DNA from: a virus | Virus record (IMG/VR): IMGVR_UViG_3300029448_000050 | Span: 14,556-55,746 of that record | Direction: 5' to 3' (one strand) | Length of the DNA stretch: 41,191 nucleotides | Shown here: positions 1 through 6,755 of the stretch, piece by piece | How the letters are laid out: each line of letters opens with the position of its first letter | Position numbering within the stretch: position 1 is the stretch's first letter | Translations under genes and position numbers: made by a program | The notes under the pieces: model-generated | Told to the model about the DNA's origin: nothing | The model's input: only the letters and a program-made list of their open reading frames with translations | Database searches by the model: none

Positions 1-60
1 ATATGCAGTACTTGTACCTGAGTAATCTACGCTTGAGCCCTCGTTATAATTTTGTGTCAT
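1..60 (-). CDS. Portal protein, 5' fragment (cut by window edge)
   Basis: Only the first 20 codons are present. Translation starts at an ATG whose A is at base 60, three bases after the terminase stop codon at 61-63, and runs off the window. The peptide begins MTQNYNEGSSVDYSG. No domain is visible, so the call rests on position: in the second copy of this module (34441-38081) the gene directly after the terminase is the portal, and it too starts with a short polar Asn/Ser-rich segment (MSNNLNFGTP). It could be another late gene. The terminase-to-portal spacing differs slightly between the copies: a 2-base gap here, a 4-base overlap in the other. Confidence 0.5.
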   Translation of the reverse strand, partial: MTQNYNEGSSVDYSGTSTAY

Positions 61-1956
61 CTACGTGTTCCTTAAAAATATTCTTTCTGTTATTATAGGT
101 GGAATATTTCGCCGTGCTGCAACTTTATTCATATCTGTTTGATACACATTGTGTCCTTGACATTCTCCATTAGCCACCCAAAAACCAATCAAAGCATCTT
201 GTACTTTAGACCAAGGGAATACTAGCATATCATCTACTAATGGTGCTAATTTTGCCCTATCTTCTGTAGTAGCAGAAGGAAATGCTACTAGGCCGCTATG
301 AAACAATGAAGCCATAGAACCAATACCAAATTCATTATCCCATTTATTACCTCGTCTTTTACCTTGACCAGTAGTTCTATGATCTACTAATCGTGTTCCA
401 GCCCACTCAGCATGAGCCTTTAAAGTATCATCACCTAAAATTGTAGGTGCAAAGTTTGTTTCTATAACAGTAAAAGCAACTCTATGGTCGTTATACTCTT
501 CCCAAAATTGATATAACAATTTGTTTCGTATTCCTGTAGCACCTAATCTATGTCCTACAAATAAATCAACCACAGTTCTTACTTCTGTTTCTGGGTTATA
601 TGCTAATAACACACTTGCAGCTCTACCAGTTGTAGCTGGATCTACTCCTAATATCAATATTTCATCAGGCATAACTTGTCCTATGCTTCTGTTACCTCCT
701 AATTCAAATGCTTTATCTAGCATTTCTTGTCTAAATATAGACTCAACTTGCTGAACATCTTCTTGTTGATAAACAAGTTTCCACCTCATAGGGTCTCTAG
801 CTACAATTTCTGTACGTATATCTCTAAGTCCAGGTCTAAATACTTCTGTTCCAGTAGCTTCATCAAACTCTTCAACTCCGTCTAGGTTCCAATACTCTGG
901 CCAACTAGGTCTTTCTTTATCTGTATGCTCATCTAACATAGCTGGTATCTTTACATATCTAAATATTTTGTGATCAGCCCAACTATCTTTCCATTGTCCA
1001 TAGTTATCTAATGGGTGAACCCTAGTTCCGTTAACTAATGTTTGGCCTCTTTGTGCCCTAGAACGAGCTTCCTGAGTAAACCACTCATCAATTCTTGACC
1101 TACGTATATCTGTTTGTTGATTTTCTAACGTTAATGCGTCATCTAGTATTAATAAATCTAACCTAGCACCGTATATCTGTTTACCAACAGACAAAGCTTG
1201 TATAGTAGGGTCTCTTTCACCAGATTCTCTTTGTCTTATTGTTATCTGGTCTCTAGACCAGCCAAATCCGTCAGCTCTTTGAGGTTTAAATCCATTAAAG
1301 TCACTTATGAGGTTTCTTTCACAGTCATTATATAAATTAGGGTCAGTTAAGTATCTTTTAATACGATTAAGTAAATCTTGTGCTTTATCACCTGATTTAG
1401 TAACTAAAGCTATTCTAATGTCAGGATTCTTACACATACGATATATGGGGTACCAAAGAGATGATAATGTTGACTTACCAGACTCAGGGTGCCCTAATAC
1501 TAAAACTAATCTACCCATAGGGTCTGCTAAAGAGTCTTGTATTTTAATTTGATGTTCAGCAAACTCTACTCCAAAATATAATTTACAAAACTCTGCAAAA
1601 CTTACATTAGATAAATCAGGACTACTGTCTTTAACATGTTCTCCAGATCTAATAGATTTTGCTTCAGCTGCCCATTCAGGGTGACGTTGAGAGTTTTCTT
1701 CCCACCATTTACGTGTAACACCAATTTTTTTACAGGCATCAGAATAATTAAGGCCATATCTTACGCACTCCAGGAAACACTCCATAGCCCATGCCTTCCA
1801 AAGGGACGTGCCTTTTTTAGCAGGGGGAGGTGGTAAGTATATCTCTTCTTGTTCAAATTGAAATACTGAATTATTAGCACCAAATATTTGAGCTTGAACT
1901 TTAGCTCTATCTTGTAATAATTCAGCTTCAGATCTTTTAGGCCTACCTGCGGTCAT
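61..1956 (-). CDS. terL: Terminase large subunit, copy A
   Basis: ATP-driven DNA packaging motor and nuclease, 631 residues. Walker A is GHPESGKST (residues 155-163) and Walker B is LDLLILDD (266-273). The RNase H-like nuclease keeps its acidic residues: D439 in ILGVDPATTG, E499 in VIETNF, D575/D576 in LVDDMLVFPW and D587. Residues about 65-90 (YSDACKKIGVTRKWWEEN) look like a helix-turn-helix of the kind usually found in small terminase subunits, and no separate small subunit is seen nearby. The ATG has no Shine-Dalgarno site but lies 6 bases after TATAGT, which suggests a leaderless transcript. It is a diverged paralogue of 36171-38081. RepA-like copy A lies upstream and a portal start downstream. 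Confidence 0.95.
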   Translation of the reverse strand: MTAGRPKRSEAELLQDRAKVQAQIFGANNSVFQFEQEEIYLPPPPAKKGTSLWKAWAMECFLECVRYGLNYSDACKKIGVTRKWWEENSQRHPEWAAEAKSIRSGEHVKDSSPDLSNVSFAEFCKLYFGVEFAEHQIKIQDSLADPMGRLVLVLGHPESGKSTLSSLWYPIYRMCKNPDIRIALVTKSGDKAQDLLNRIKRYLTDPNLYNDCERNLISDFNGFKPQRADGFGWSRDQITIRQRESGERDPTIQALSVGKQIYGARLDLLILDDALTLENQQTDIRRSRIDEWFTQEARSRAQRGQTLVNGTRVHPLDNYGQWKDSWADHKIFRYVKIPAMLDEHTDKERPSWPEYWNLDGVEEFDEATGTEVFRPGLRDIRTEIVARDPMRWKLVYQQEDVQQVESIFRQEMLDKAFELGGNRSIGQVMPDEILILGVDPATTGRAASVLLAYNPETEVRTVVDLFVGHRLGATGIRNKLLYQFWEEYNDHRVAFTVIETNFAPTILGDDTLKAHAEWAGTRLVDHRTTGQGKRRGNKWDNEFGIGSMASLFHSGLVAFPSATTEDRAKLAPLVDDMLVFPWSKVQDALIGFWVANGECQGHNVYQTDMNKVAARRNIPPIITERIFLRNT

Positions 1957-1962
1957 ACCAAG

Positions 1963-1971
1963 ACTATAGCA
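1963..1971 (-). promoter_or_regulatory. Extended -10 promoter, leaderless, terminase copy A
   Basis: On the minus strand TGC-TATAGT ends exactly 6 bases before the terminase ATG. The start of transcription would fall on or next to the start codon, which fits the missing Shine-Dalgarno site. The same spacing and an almost identical hexamer occur before terminase copy B (38088-38096). Confidence 0.6.
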
Positions 1972-2019
1972 TATTTATTACGTATCTTAATAGTTTCGTG
2001 ATAACGAAAAAAATTTTTT

Positions 2020-3123
2020 TTATTCGTCTTCCAATAACTCTTGCTGCTCTGGTTTAATATTGTCAGGTAAAGGTCTAAAAGAAGTAGTGTTCAACATATT
2101 CTGTTGTTCTAATAAATCCCAACCTTCTTTTGATATTGTGTAAGTTTTACTTCTACCTTCACCAAGTTGATCAACTAAACCTTCTCTAACTAGAGATGCT
2201 TTTGGCCTCTCAAATCTACCACCGTCAAGGTTTGCAGAATCACGCCACGTTTTGTTTGTAATTTGTTCCCCCCTGATTGTAATAACATCTGCTAGAGCAC
2301 GTAGTAAAGAATAATCTCTTACTTTTACGCCCTGCTGATAAGCAGTAAAAAATGCAGAGCCCGATTTTGGTTCTGTAGATAACGTTAAGTTCCAATCTTT
2401 AAATGCTTCAGCATCTTTTTGTTTAGTACAAGTCATTTCAATAATCTCATCTTTTTTAGTTAACTGTATGGTTGTGTCAGCACTAGCTTTTAATACACTA
2501 GAACCTCTCATAGCTTCACCTGATTTTGTGTCATGGTGTACTGCTAAGATAGCAGTGTTATAATTCTGCCTAATAGTATCAATCATTGCAATTACCTGAG
2601 ACATGTCTTGTTGTAGGTTTTCGTTAGCACCTACTGTACAACGTTGCAACGTATCAAAAACAATTAATCCAGGTTTTATCCTATCCACAAGTTCTAAAAA
2701 ATCTATTTGATCTCTCATTGGAAATTTACCAACTGGAGCAAAAAGTGGGACGGCACTCGTGTAATAATGCACAGGAGGATACGAGGTAGCGTTCCTTTTA
2801 TTCTTCCATGCGGTTACTCGAGCACCGAGAAATCCCACTCCTTCAGCAAGTACGTATAAAACAGGGACTTTTACGCTTTCCTTGCTAAACCATTGCCAAC
2901 CATTAGCTATTGTATTTGCCCAATCTAGAGCTAAAAATGTTTTACCTACACCAGCATCAGAGTGAAGTACGGTAAAGCCGCCTTCCATTATAAAATCATC
3001 TATCAACCAGTCTGGTGGTTTTATTTGAGTTACTTCTAGTCCAGTTTTCACATTAAGTGGACTAAAGTCTTCTGAGTTACGCCTGGAATCAATTATTATG
3101 TCCAGTTGTTCTTTATGTATCAT
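2020..3123 (-). CDS. RepA-like RecA-fold ATPase (replicative helicase/loader), copy A
   Basis: A 367-residue P-loop ATPase of the RepA/RecA-fold type (AAA_25-like), expected to act as the phage replicative helicase or loader. Visible motifs are Walker A (HSDAGVGKT), the segment VLYVLAEGVGFLGARVTAW, Walker B (PGLIVFDTLQR), and HHDTKSGEAMRGSS, a typical sensor/loop region. The C-terminal part (RPKASLVREGLVDQ to TYTISKEGWDLL) looks like a winged helix. I choose the ATG at 3123, after GAGGTAGCATA, because it matches the start and length of copy B (365 residues). A longer frame opens at 3210 but would run through operator boxes. The genome also encodes a primase-polymerase (6756-7637), a likely replication partner. 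Confidence 0.88.
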   Translation of the reverse strand: MIHKEQLDIIIDSRRNSEDFSPLNVKTGLEVTQIKPPDWLIDDFIMEGGFTVLHSDAGVGKTFLALDWANTIANGWQWFSKESVKVPVLYVLAEGVGFLGARVTAWKNKRNATSYPPVHYYTSAVPLFAPVGKFPMRDQIDFLELVDRIKPGLIVFDTLQRCTVGANENLQQDMSQVIAMIDTIRQNYNTAILAVHHDTKSGEAMRGSSVLKASADTTIQLTKKDEIIEMTCTKQKDAEAFKDWNLTLSTEPKSGSAFFTAYQQGVKVRDYSLLRALADVITIRGEQITNKTWRDSANLDGGRFERPKASLVREGLVDQLGEGRSKTYTISKEGWDLLEQQNMLNTTSFRPLPDNIKPEQQELLEDE

Positions 3124-3170
3124 TATGCTACCTCGCTTATTTTTACTACGTTTTTTATTACTTAAGTCCT

Positions 3171-3255
3171 TCAGTCCACTTAGTCCAAAGGGTTGGACGA
3201 CAAATGCCATATTAGTCCTCCAACGTCCCCCCCTTATAGGGGGACGGTGGACTAA
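3171..3255. promoter_or_regulatory. Operator/iteron boxes and palindrome upstream of RepA copy A
   Basis: The segment carries copies of TTAGTCCA or its complement TGGACTAA: 3180-3187 and 3248-3255 exact, 3171-3178 (TCAGTCCA) and 3212-3219 (TTAGTCCT) variant. Between them is an inverted repeat, CGTCCCCC (3224-3231) and GGGGGACG (3239-3246), around a 7-base loop. The same box is even denser upstream of RepA copy B (39372-39532), so this is probably the binding site of a phage regulator or initiator that acts on RepA transcription or on replication. Which protein binds is unknown. Confidence 0.6.
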
Positions 3256-3342
3256 AGGTATACCTATTGTAGGGGGTATTATTTTATATATAGTTTAAAA
3301 GACAAAGTTCTTTATATATATAGGTTATTTAGTCAAAGGTAT

Positions 3343-3405
3343 GGGTTTTCGCAAAAATAGTGTGGGGATTGTCTCTATATCGAGGCGCAGCATCTTATAA
3401 TCGTC
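3343..3405. promoter_or_regulatory. Conserved noncoding box, copy A
   Basis: A stretch of about 63 bases recurs at 39619-39682. Shared blocks in order are GGGTTTTCGCAAAA, GTGTGGGGA (here) or ATGTGGGGA (there), TCTCTA, then a variable 17-18 bases, then CTTATAATCGTC. The last block contains TATAAT (3396-3401), a good plus-strand -10 hexamer; no consensus -35 stands at the right distance. It lies between the RepA gene and the plus-strand early genes in both control regions. It may be an early promoter or part of an origin. Confidence 0.55.
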
Positions 3406-3409
3406 TTCT

Positions 3410-3605
3410 AGTGCTTCGCACTCTACGCCGATTCCAGATACTACGTCTCTTGTACCTGTGTCGCATGCTCCTACGGTACCCCTTGCATAAATTTTTTGTT
3501 TTTCTCTCTTGCTCATCTTATGCAACAAGTTGCACGCCAACAAGTTGTCGATGACCGCTAGCCACCACCACATCTGCAGCAAGCTGCAACAATACTTCGT
3601 ATTGT
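3410..3605. repeat. Cluster of short inverted repeats (hairpins)
   Basis: Several perfect short hairpins stand close together: AGTGC-TTC-GCACT (3410-3422), TGCAAC-AA-GTTGCA (3521-3534), CAAC-AA-GTTG (3538-3547), TGCAGC-AA-GCTGCA (3575-3588) and ACAATAC-TTC-GTATTGT (3589-3605). The last four fall within 85 bases. No convincing gene covers them. Such packing suits a replication origin, a protein-binding array or structured RNA. The sequences differ but two loop types (AA and TTC) recur. Confidence 0.5.
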
Positions 3606-3831
3606 GTTCGGTGGCAAAATAATAATAATGTGTTTGCATTGTTCTATCATGTTGCTAGTAAAGCCATAAATCTAACGCACATCTTTATTGTCTAACTGTT
3701 TTTGCCCCAGTAAACTACACATCTACATCTCGCAAGCTCGTGTATCTGTAGTAAACTATCTGTACCAAAACTCAGTCAGCCAAACGCTGCGCTTTGGAGC
3801 ATTCCCGATTTATTTGTCAACTCACTTGTTC

Positions 3832-3998
3832 ATGCCCATGATAATTTTTCTAACATGATCCACATAGTCACTACGTTCCTTGTGTATCTATGCCCATAAT
3901 AATTACCACGTTCATGCTAACAAGCAAGTATGACACCAAGCTAGCAACTACACCAACACACAGATGCACATAGTCGCAAGTGCTCCTTGTGCTCTATG
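3832..3998. repeat. Degenerate direct repeats in control region
   Basis: Two repeat families interleave. ATGCCCATRATAAT occurs at 3832-3845 and 3890-3903. A 32-base element starting CACATAGTC, with TCCTTGTG in the middle and ending TCTATG, occurs at 3861-3892 and 3967-3998. In each copy CATAG at the start can pair with CTATG at the end, so the repeat unit may itself be a hairpin. The rest of 3606-4109 has no gene I can support. The function may be in replication initiation or transcription control. Confidence 0.4.
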
Positions 3999-4109
3999 GT
4001 GTGTTGCTTTGCACAGGTGCATGAGAACAGATAGCATACACATTAGTATTATCTATTAATCCTTTTGTGTTGTTGTATTCGCTTTTGTCTACATGTTAGG
4101 AGGTAAAAA

Positions 4110-4178
4110 ATGTGGCAAATTGATGAAATGTATTTCGGCGACGTTGTCGACGAACTAGTAGAGCAAACAAATGTTTGA
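4110..4178 (+). CDS. 22-residue peptide, early leader ORF
   Basis: A short acidic peptide, MWQIDEMYFGDVVDEL then VEQTNV, with an excellent ribosome site (TTAGGAGGT, 7 bases before ATG). The upstream sequence TGTTAGGAGGTAAA is identical to that before the next gene (4291), so either it is a real small gene or the 5' region was duplicated. It is followed by a hairpin at 4210-4236 and then a TATAAT promoter. It could be a leader peptide that couples translation to the hairpin, or an independent inhibitor peptide. No family is recognised. Confidence 0.5.
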   Translation: MWQIDEMYFGDVVDELVEQTNV

Positions 4179-4209
4179 TCTACTAGATTTCACAGGTAAC
4201 GGAGTATTT

Positions 4210-4236
4210 AATAGCGCGGACATTGTCCACGCTATT
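4210..4236 (+). other. Strong hairpin between leader peptide and first early gene
   Basis: AATAGCG (4210-4216) pairs with CGCTATT (4230-4236) and, after one mismatch, GGAC (4218-4221) pairs with GTCC (4225-4228) around a 3-base loop. No T-run follows directly, so it is not a classical terminator. It may be an operator, an RNA-stability hairpin or an attenuator. Confidence 0.45.
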
Positions 4237-4240
4237 GCTC

Positions 4241-4269
4241 TGTTTATATTCGTAAAAGTGTTCTATAAT
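4241..4269 (+). promoter_or_regulatory. Probable early promoter
   Basis: A perfect TATAAT at 4264-4269 lies 21 bases before the ATG of the gene at 4291, with the ribosome site between. The -35 (TGTTTA, 4241-4246, 17-base spacing) is poor, so an activator may be needed. Confidence 0.45.
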
Positions 4270-4290
4270 GTAACTGTTAGGAGGTAAACA

Positions 4291-4536
4291 ATGGAACGTG
4301 ACTTAGCTATGCTTATTCACAATTTTGTGACTAAGCGTAACTCAATCGTCAATCTAATCAAGCAAGATTACATTGACGATGCAAATGACTTGATAAAGTA
4401 TCAAACCATTTGCGATACATACCAAATCGTCATAAGAGATTTGGTTGAGTTATTCAACAATCATTCGCAAATGCAAATGAATGTTGAAGCTCTTTTGGCA
4501 TACCAAAAGTTAGGAGGTTCTAATGCCATTAATTAG
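4291..4536 (+). CDS. Small early protein of unknown function (81 aa)
   Basis: Mostly helical by composition, with no membrane segment or cysteine motif. It starts MERDLAMLIHNFVTKRNS and has a ribosome site GGAGG 7 bases before ATG. The end overlaps the next gene by 14 bases, so the two are probably co-translated. It is the first gene of the amidoligase operon. I do not recognise the family. Position suggests an accessory early function or a partner of the downstream enzymes. Confidence 0.7.
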   Translation: MERDLAMLIHNFVTKRNSIVNLIKQDYIDDANDLIKYQTICDTYQIVIRDLVELFNNHSQMQMNVEALLAYQKLGGSNAIN

Positions 4537-4774
4537 ACATAAGCTAGTGTATTCTACACTAGTTTTTCCAAAGGAGGAATTGCAGTCCATAATTGCTAAT
4601 TCCATTAGTAAAGGACTTGATACTCAAGTCCTTCCAAAGTTCATATCGGTATCCGATATGACTTTCAATCATGGTAGAAATGAAGCATACGTTGATTTCT
4701 CAATTAATTATGAGGATATCTTGCGTACCATGCCTAGTTATGATGAAAATGAGGACGGTTCAGATGAGTATTAA
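4523..4774 (+). CDS. Small early protein of unknown function (83 aa)
   Basis: Begins MPLIRHKLVYSTLVFPKEEL and ends with an acidic tail (SYDENEDGSDEY). It has a ribosome site TAGGAGG before its ATG and overlaps both neighbours: 14 bases with the gene before it, 11 bases with the amidoligase that follows. This tight coupling suggests stoichiometric production with the amidoligase. The acidic tail could mimic DNA or mediate protein contact, but that is speculation. No family is recognised. Confidence 0.7.
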   Translation: MPLIRHKLVYSTLVFPKEELQSIIANSISKGLDTQVLPKFISVSDMTFNHGRNEAYVDFSINYEDILRTMPSYDENEDGSDEY

Positions 4775-5729
4775 AAACTGGATCATGCCACAAATGGCAC
4801 TCACCAGTGAGCAAGACTGTTGTAGTGATCCATACATTGAGGACGGTTATTGTAACGAATGCGAAACAAATATCGACGACTTACCAGGTGGTGAATCAGG
4901 TTATTTGTGGAATTACGGTTACAAACCATTTGGCGGTATGTACTTAGACGTCGTCGACGGTGAGTTCGTTTGGCTACAAGTATCCAAACTCACCACCGAT
5001 AAAATGGTATACGGCTTAGAGCTAGAAGTTGTATATCGTAACGATTACAACATGGAATACGTCGTTAATACCTTAAGAGGTATCAACGGTGCATTCGGTG
5101 CTCATAGTGCAGACAGTATTGTTTTCTGTATCGGCAAAGAGGATAGCACAGTAGACGTAGAATTTGTCACTGCGCCTTTTACATACGAAGCGTATGTAAA
5201 AGCTTTGCCTATGCTTGAAAGTGTTCTTGAGCAAGCTCAAGAATATTTCAAAGCATTTTACGCGCCCAGTGCAGGAGCACATGTGCACGTAAACAAAAAC
5301 AGTTTGTCTTTGACAACTGCTTATGCATGGATTCAGTTTCATTACGATAATCCAGGCTTAATCGCCGATATCGCTCAACGCTCTATCGGCACAGACGCAG
5401 AGTGGTGCTACATGCAGAAACCAGACATTCCTGTTGCGCAAATAGCGAAACAGAAATATGGTTTCCCAAATCGTGGTGCTCTTGCAGATACTCATGCTAC
5501 TATCGAACATCGCTACTTTCGTAGCAATCTTCGACCAGCACGTATTTCTAAAAACATGGAGTTTTTAGAAAGTATGTTTTCGTATTTCAATACATTAACA
5601 TACCAAGATATGGCACGCGACGGTGCACATAAGCTATACGCTTATTTAGCACACGTGTCGCTCATGCGTCACCAGTACCCAAACTTATATGACTTCTTAG
5701 TCAGGAAAGGATATATATCATGTGTGTAA
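4764..5729 (+). CDS. Amidoligase-like (COOH-NH2 ligase) enzyme with N-terminal Cys cluster
   Basis: A 321-residue protein resembling the glutamine-synthetase-fold amidoligases (COOH-NH2 ligases). Landmarks are GLELEV (residues 84-89, paired Glu for metal/ATP), DVEFVTAPF, AGAHVHVN (His-rich strand) and TIEHRYFRSNL, in the order seen in that family. The family joins an amine to a carboxylate using ATP. The N-terminus has C19, C20, C30 and C33 (DCCSDPYIEDGYCNEC), probably a small zinc-binding module. I start at 4764 because GAGGA lies 8 bases upstream and the ATG overlaps the previous gene; an upstream frame to 4671 is a shadow of that gene. The next gene is a glutamine amidotransferase, a likely ammonia source. 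Substrate unknown. Confidence 0.75.
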   Translation: MSIKNWIMPQMALTSEQDCCSDPYIEDGYCNECETNIDDLPGGESGYLWNYGYKPFGGMYLDVVDGEFVWLQVSKLTTDKMVYGLELEVVYRNDYNMEYVVNTLRGINGAFGAHSADSIVFCIGKEDSTVDVEFVTAPFTYEAYVKALPMLESVLEQAQEYFKAFYAPSAGAHVHVNKNSLSLTTAYAWIQFHYDNPGLIADIAQRSIGTDAEWCYMQKPDIPVAQIAKQKYGFPNRGALADTHATIEHRYFRSNLRPARISKNMEFLESMFSYFNTLTYQDMARDGAHKLYAYLAHVSLMRHQYPNLYDFLVRKGYISCV

Positions 5730-6544
5730 TCGCATTGTCCCCAATCGGCAAAAGTATTGACAAGTCAACACTTTCCGATATGTGGGATACCAACCCAGAC
5801 GGTTCAGGTATTAGTTTCATAGATGAAACCAAAACCATACAAACCTACAAGTCAATGGATAAAGATGACTTTATCAATGTTGCCTTGTCTGTGTTCGACA
5901 AGTACTCAGTATCGTCACCGATACTTGTACATTGTCGTATTGCTACTCATGGTTCTGTTTGCCTTGCAAACAATCACCCATTTAATGTAGACAATCACAC
6001 TGTTATGGCTCACAATGGCATTATAAGTTGTGTTGAAGTGCCCGACGCGTCGGACATTTCAGACACACGTATGTTTATTAATACATGGCTCAGATATCTA
6101 CGACCTACGTGGTTAGATGATCCAGATATGTGTGAATACGTCGGTGAAATTATTGGTTGGAGTAAACTAGCGTTTCTCACAACCAATCCAAACCTTCGTA
6201 ATGATTATTACATAATCAACGAGGACGACGGTACATGGACTAACGGCACGTGGTTTTCTAACGTAAACCACTGTACCTTGTCAAACGTAAACTACCAGTT
6301 TAGTTATGACTACGGTACGCGCTATATGGACGGTTCATATATATCCGACGTTGTATCGGTTACTGAACACATTGACATTTGTCTTGATGAATTAATTCAA
6401 TTCTCAGGCTTCGAAAAGGATCAGCTCATGAAGCTTTCATTCGCTGATATCTCAGACCTTTTCGAATGTGAATTCGGTATGTGTGACTTTACCAAGTCGC
6501 AATGGGATTCTTTTGTTAGCACGCTATTTCGCGCTAACAAGTAA
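5720..6544 (+). CDS. Class II glutamine amidotransferase
   Basis: A 274-residue Ntn-type glutaminase domain, which hydrolyses glutamine to release ammonia. The nucleophile is Cys2 after the initiator Met (MCVIALSP). Other family landmarks are NPDGSGISF, the substrate-binding HCRIATHG with the following NNHPF, and MAHNGII, which holds the oxyanion and glutamine contacts. The start is certain because Cys2 must be exposed. It overlaps the amidoligase by 10 bases, with a ribosome site AGGAAAGGA upstream, so the two are translationally coupled. The region after about residue 190 is less typical. The pair probably makes an amide on a metabolite, peptide or cell-wall component. A strong terminator follows directly. 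Confidence 0.88.
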   Translation: MCVIALSPIGKSIDKSTLSDMWDTNPDGSGISFIDETKTIQTYKSMDKDDFINVALSVFDKYSVSSPILVHCRIATHGSVCLANNHPFNVDNHTVMAHNGIISCVEVPDASDISDTRMFINTWLRYLRPTWLDDPDMCEYVGEIIGWSKLAFLTTNPNLRNDYYIINEDDGTWTNGTWFSNVNHCTLSNVNYQFSYDYGTRYMDGSYISDVVSVTEHIDICLDELIQFSGFEKDQLMKLSFADISDLFECEFGMCDFTKSQWDSFVSTLFRANK

Positions 6545-6550
6545 TCCAAC

Positions 6551-6600
6551 GCAAGATCAGCAGGCATGCTAACGCATGTCTGCTTCTTGCTTTTTTTTTC
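6551..6600 (+). terminator. Rho-independent terminator of the amidoligase operon
   Basis: GCAAGA and GCAGGCATGC pair with GCATGTCTGC and TCTTGC around a TAAC loop, with a small asymmetric bulge, and nine T follow. It ends the plus-strand early operon 6 bases after the amidotransferase stop. The next gene points the other way. Bases 6601-6755 hold no gene I can support, only AT-rich sequence with the hairpin TTGCT-tacgc-AGCAA, which with the A/T run beside it may end the minus-strand primase transcript. Confidence 0.85.
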
Positions 6601-6755
6601 TTTTAATGACAACTTGCTCATACTTCGCAAATTGTCTCTTTTATTTCGTTCGTAAACTCACTCAAATTACTCACTGCGTTCGGTTCTGAAAAACAAAAAA
6701 TTTTTTATGCAAGGTTGCTTACGCAGCAAGGCGCAAAAATTGGTGTATGGCTGCG

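Noticed and set aside
2003-2027. Terminator between RepA copy A and terminase copy A
   Set aside because: The A-run and T-run can fold with ACGAA/TTCGT, but the T-run lies in the stem rather than after it, and copy B has no equivalent.
3124-3210. N-terminal extension of RepA copy A
   Set aside because: It would translate the operator boxes, and copy B has no such extension; the ATG at 3123 aligns with copy B and has a ribosome site.
3325-3639. Minus-strand open frame of 104 codons in the control region
   Set aside because: It crosses the conserved box and the hairpin cluster, has no ribosome site, an odd Tyr/Cys-rich start, and no counterpart in the second control region.
3410-4000. CRISPR array
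   Set aside because: The repeats are short, degenerate, of different families and not regularly spaced; no cas gene is present.
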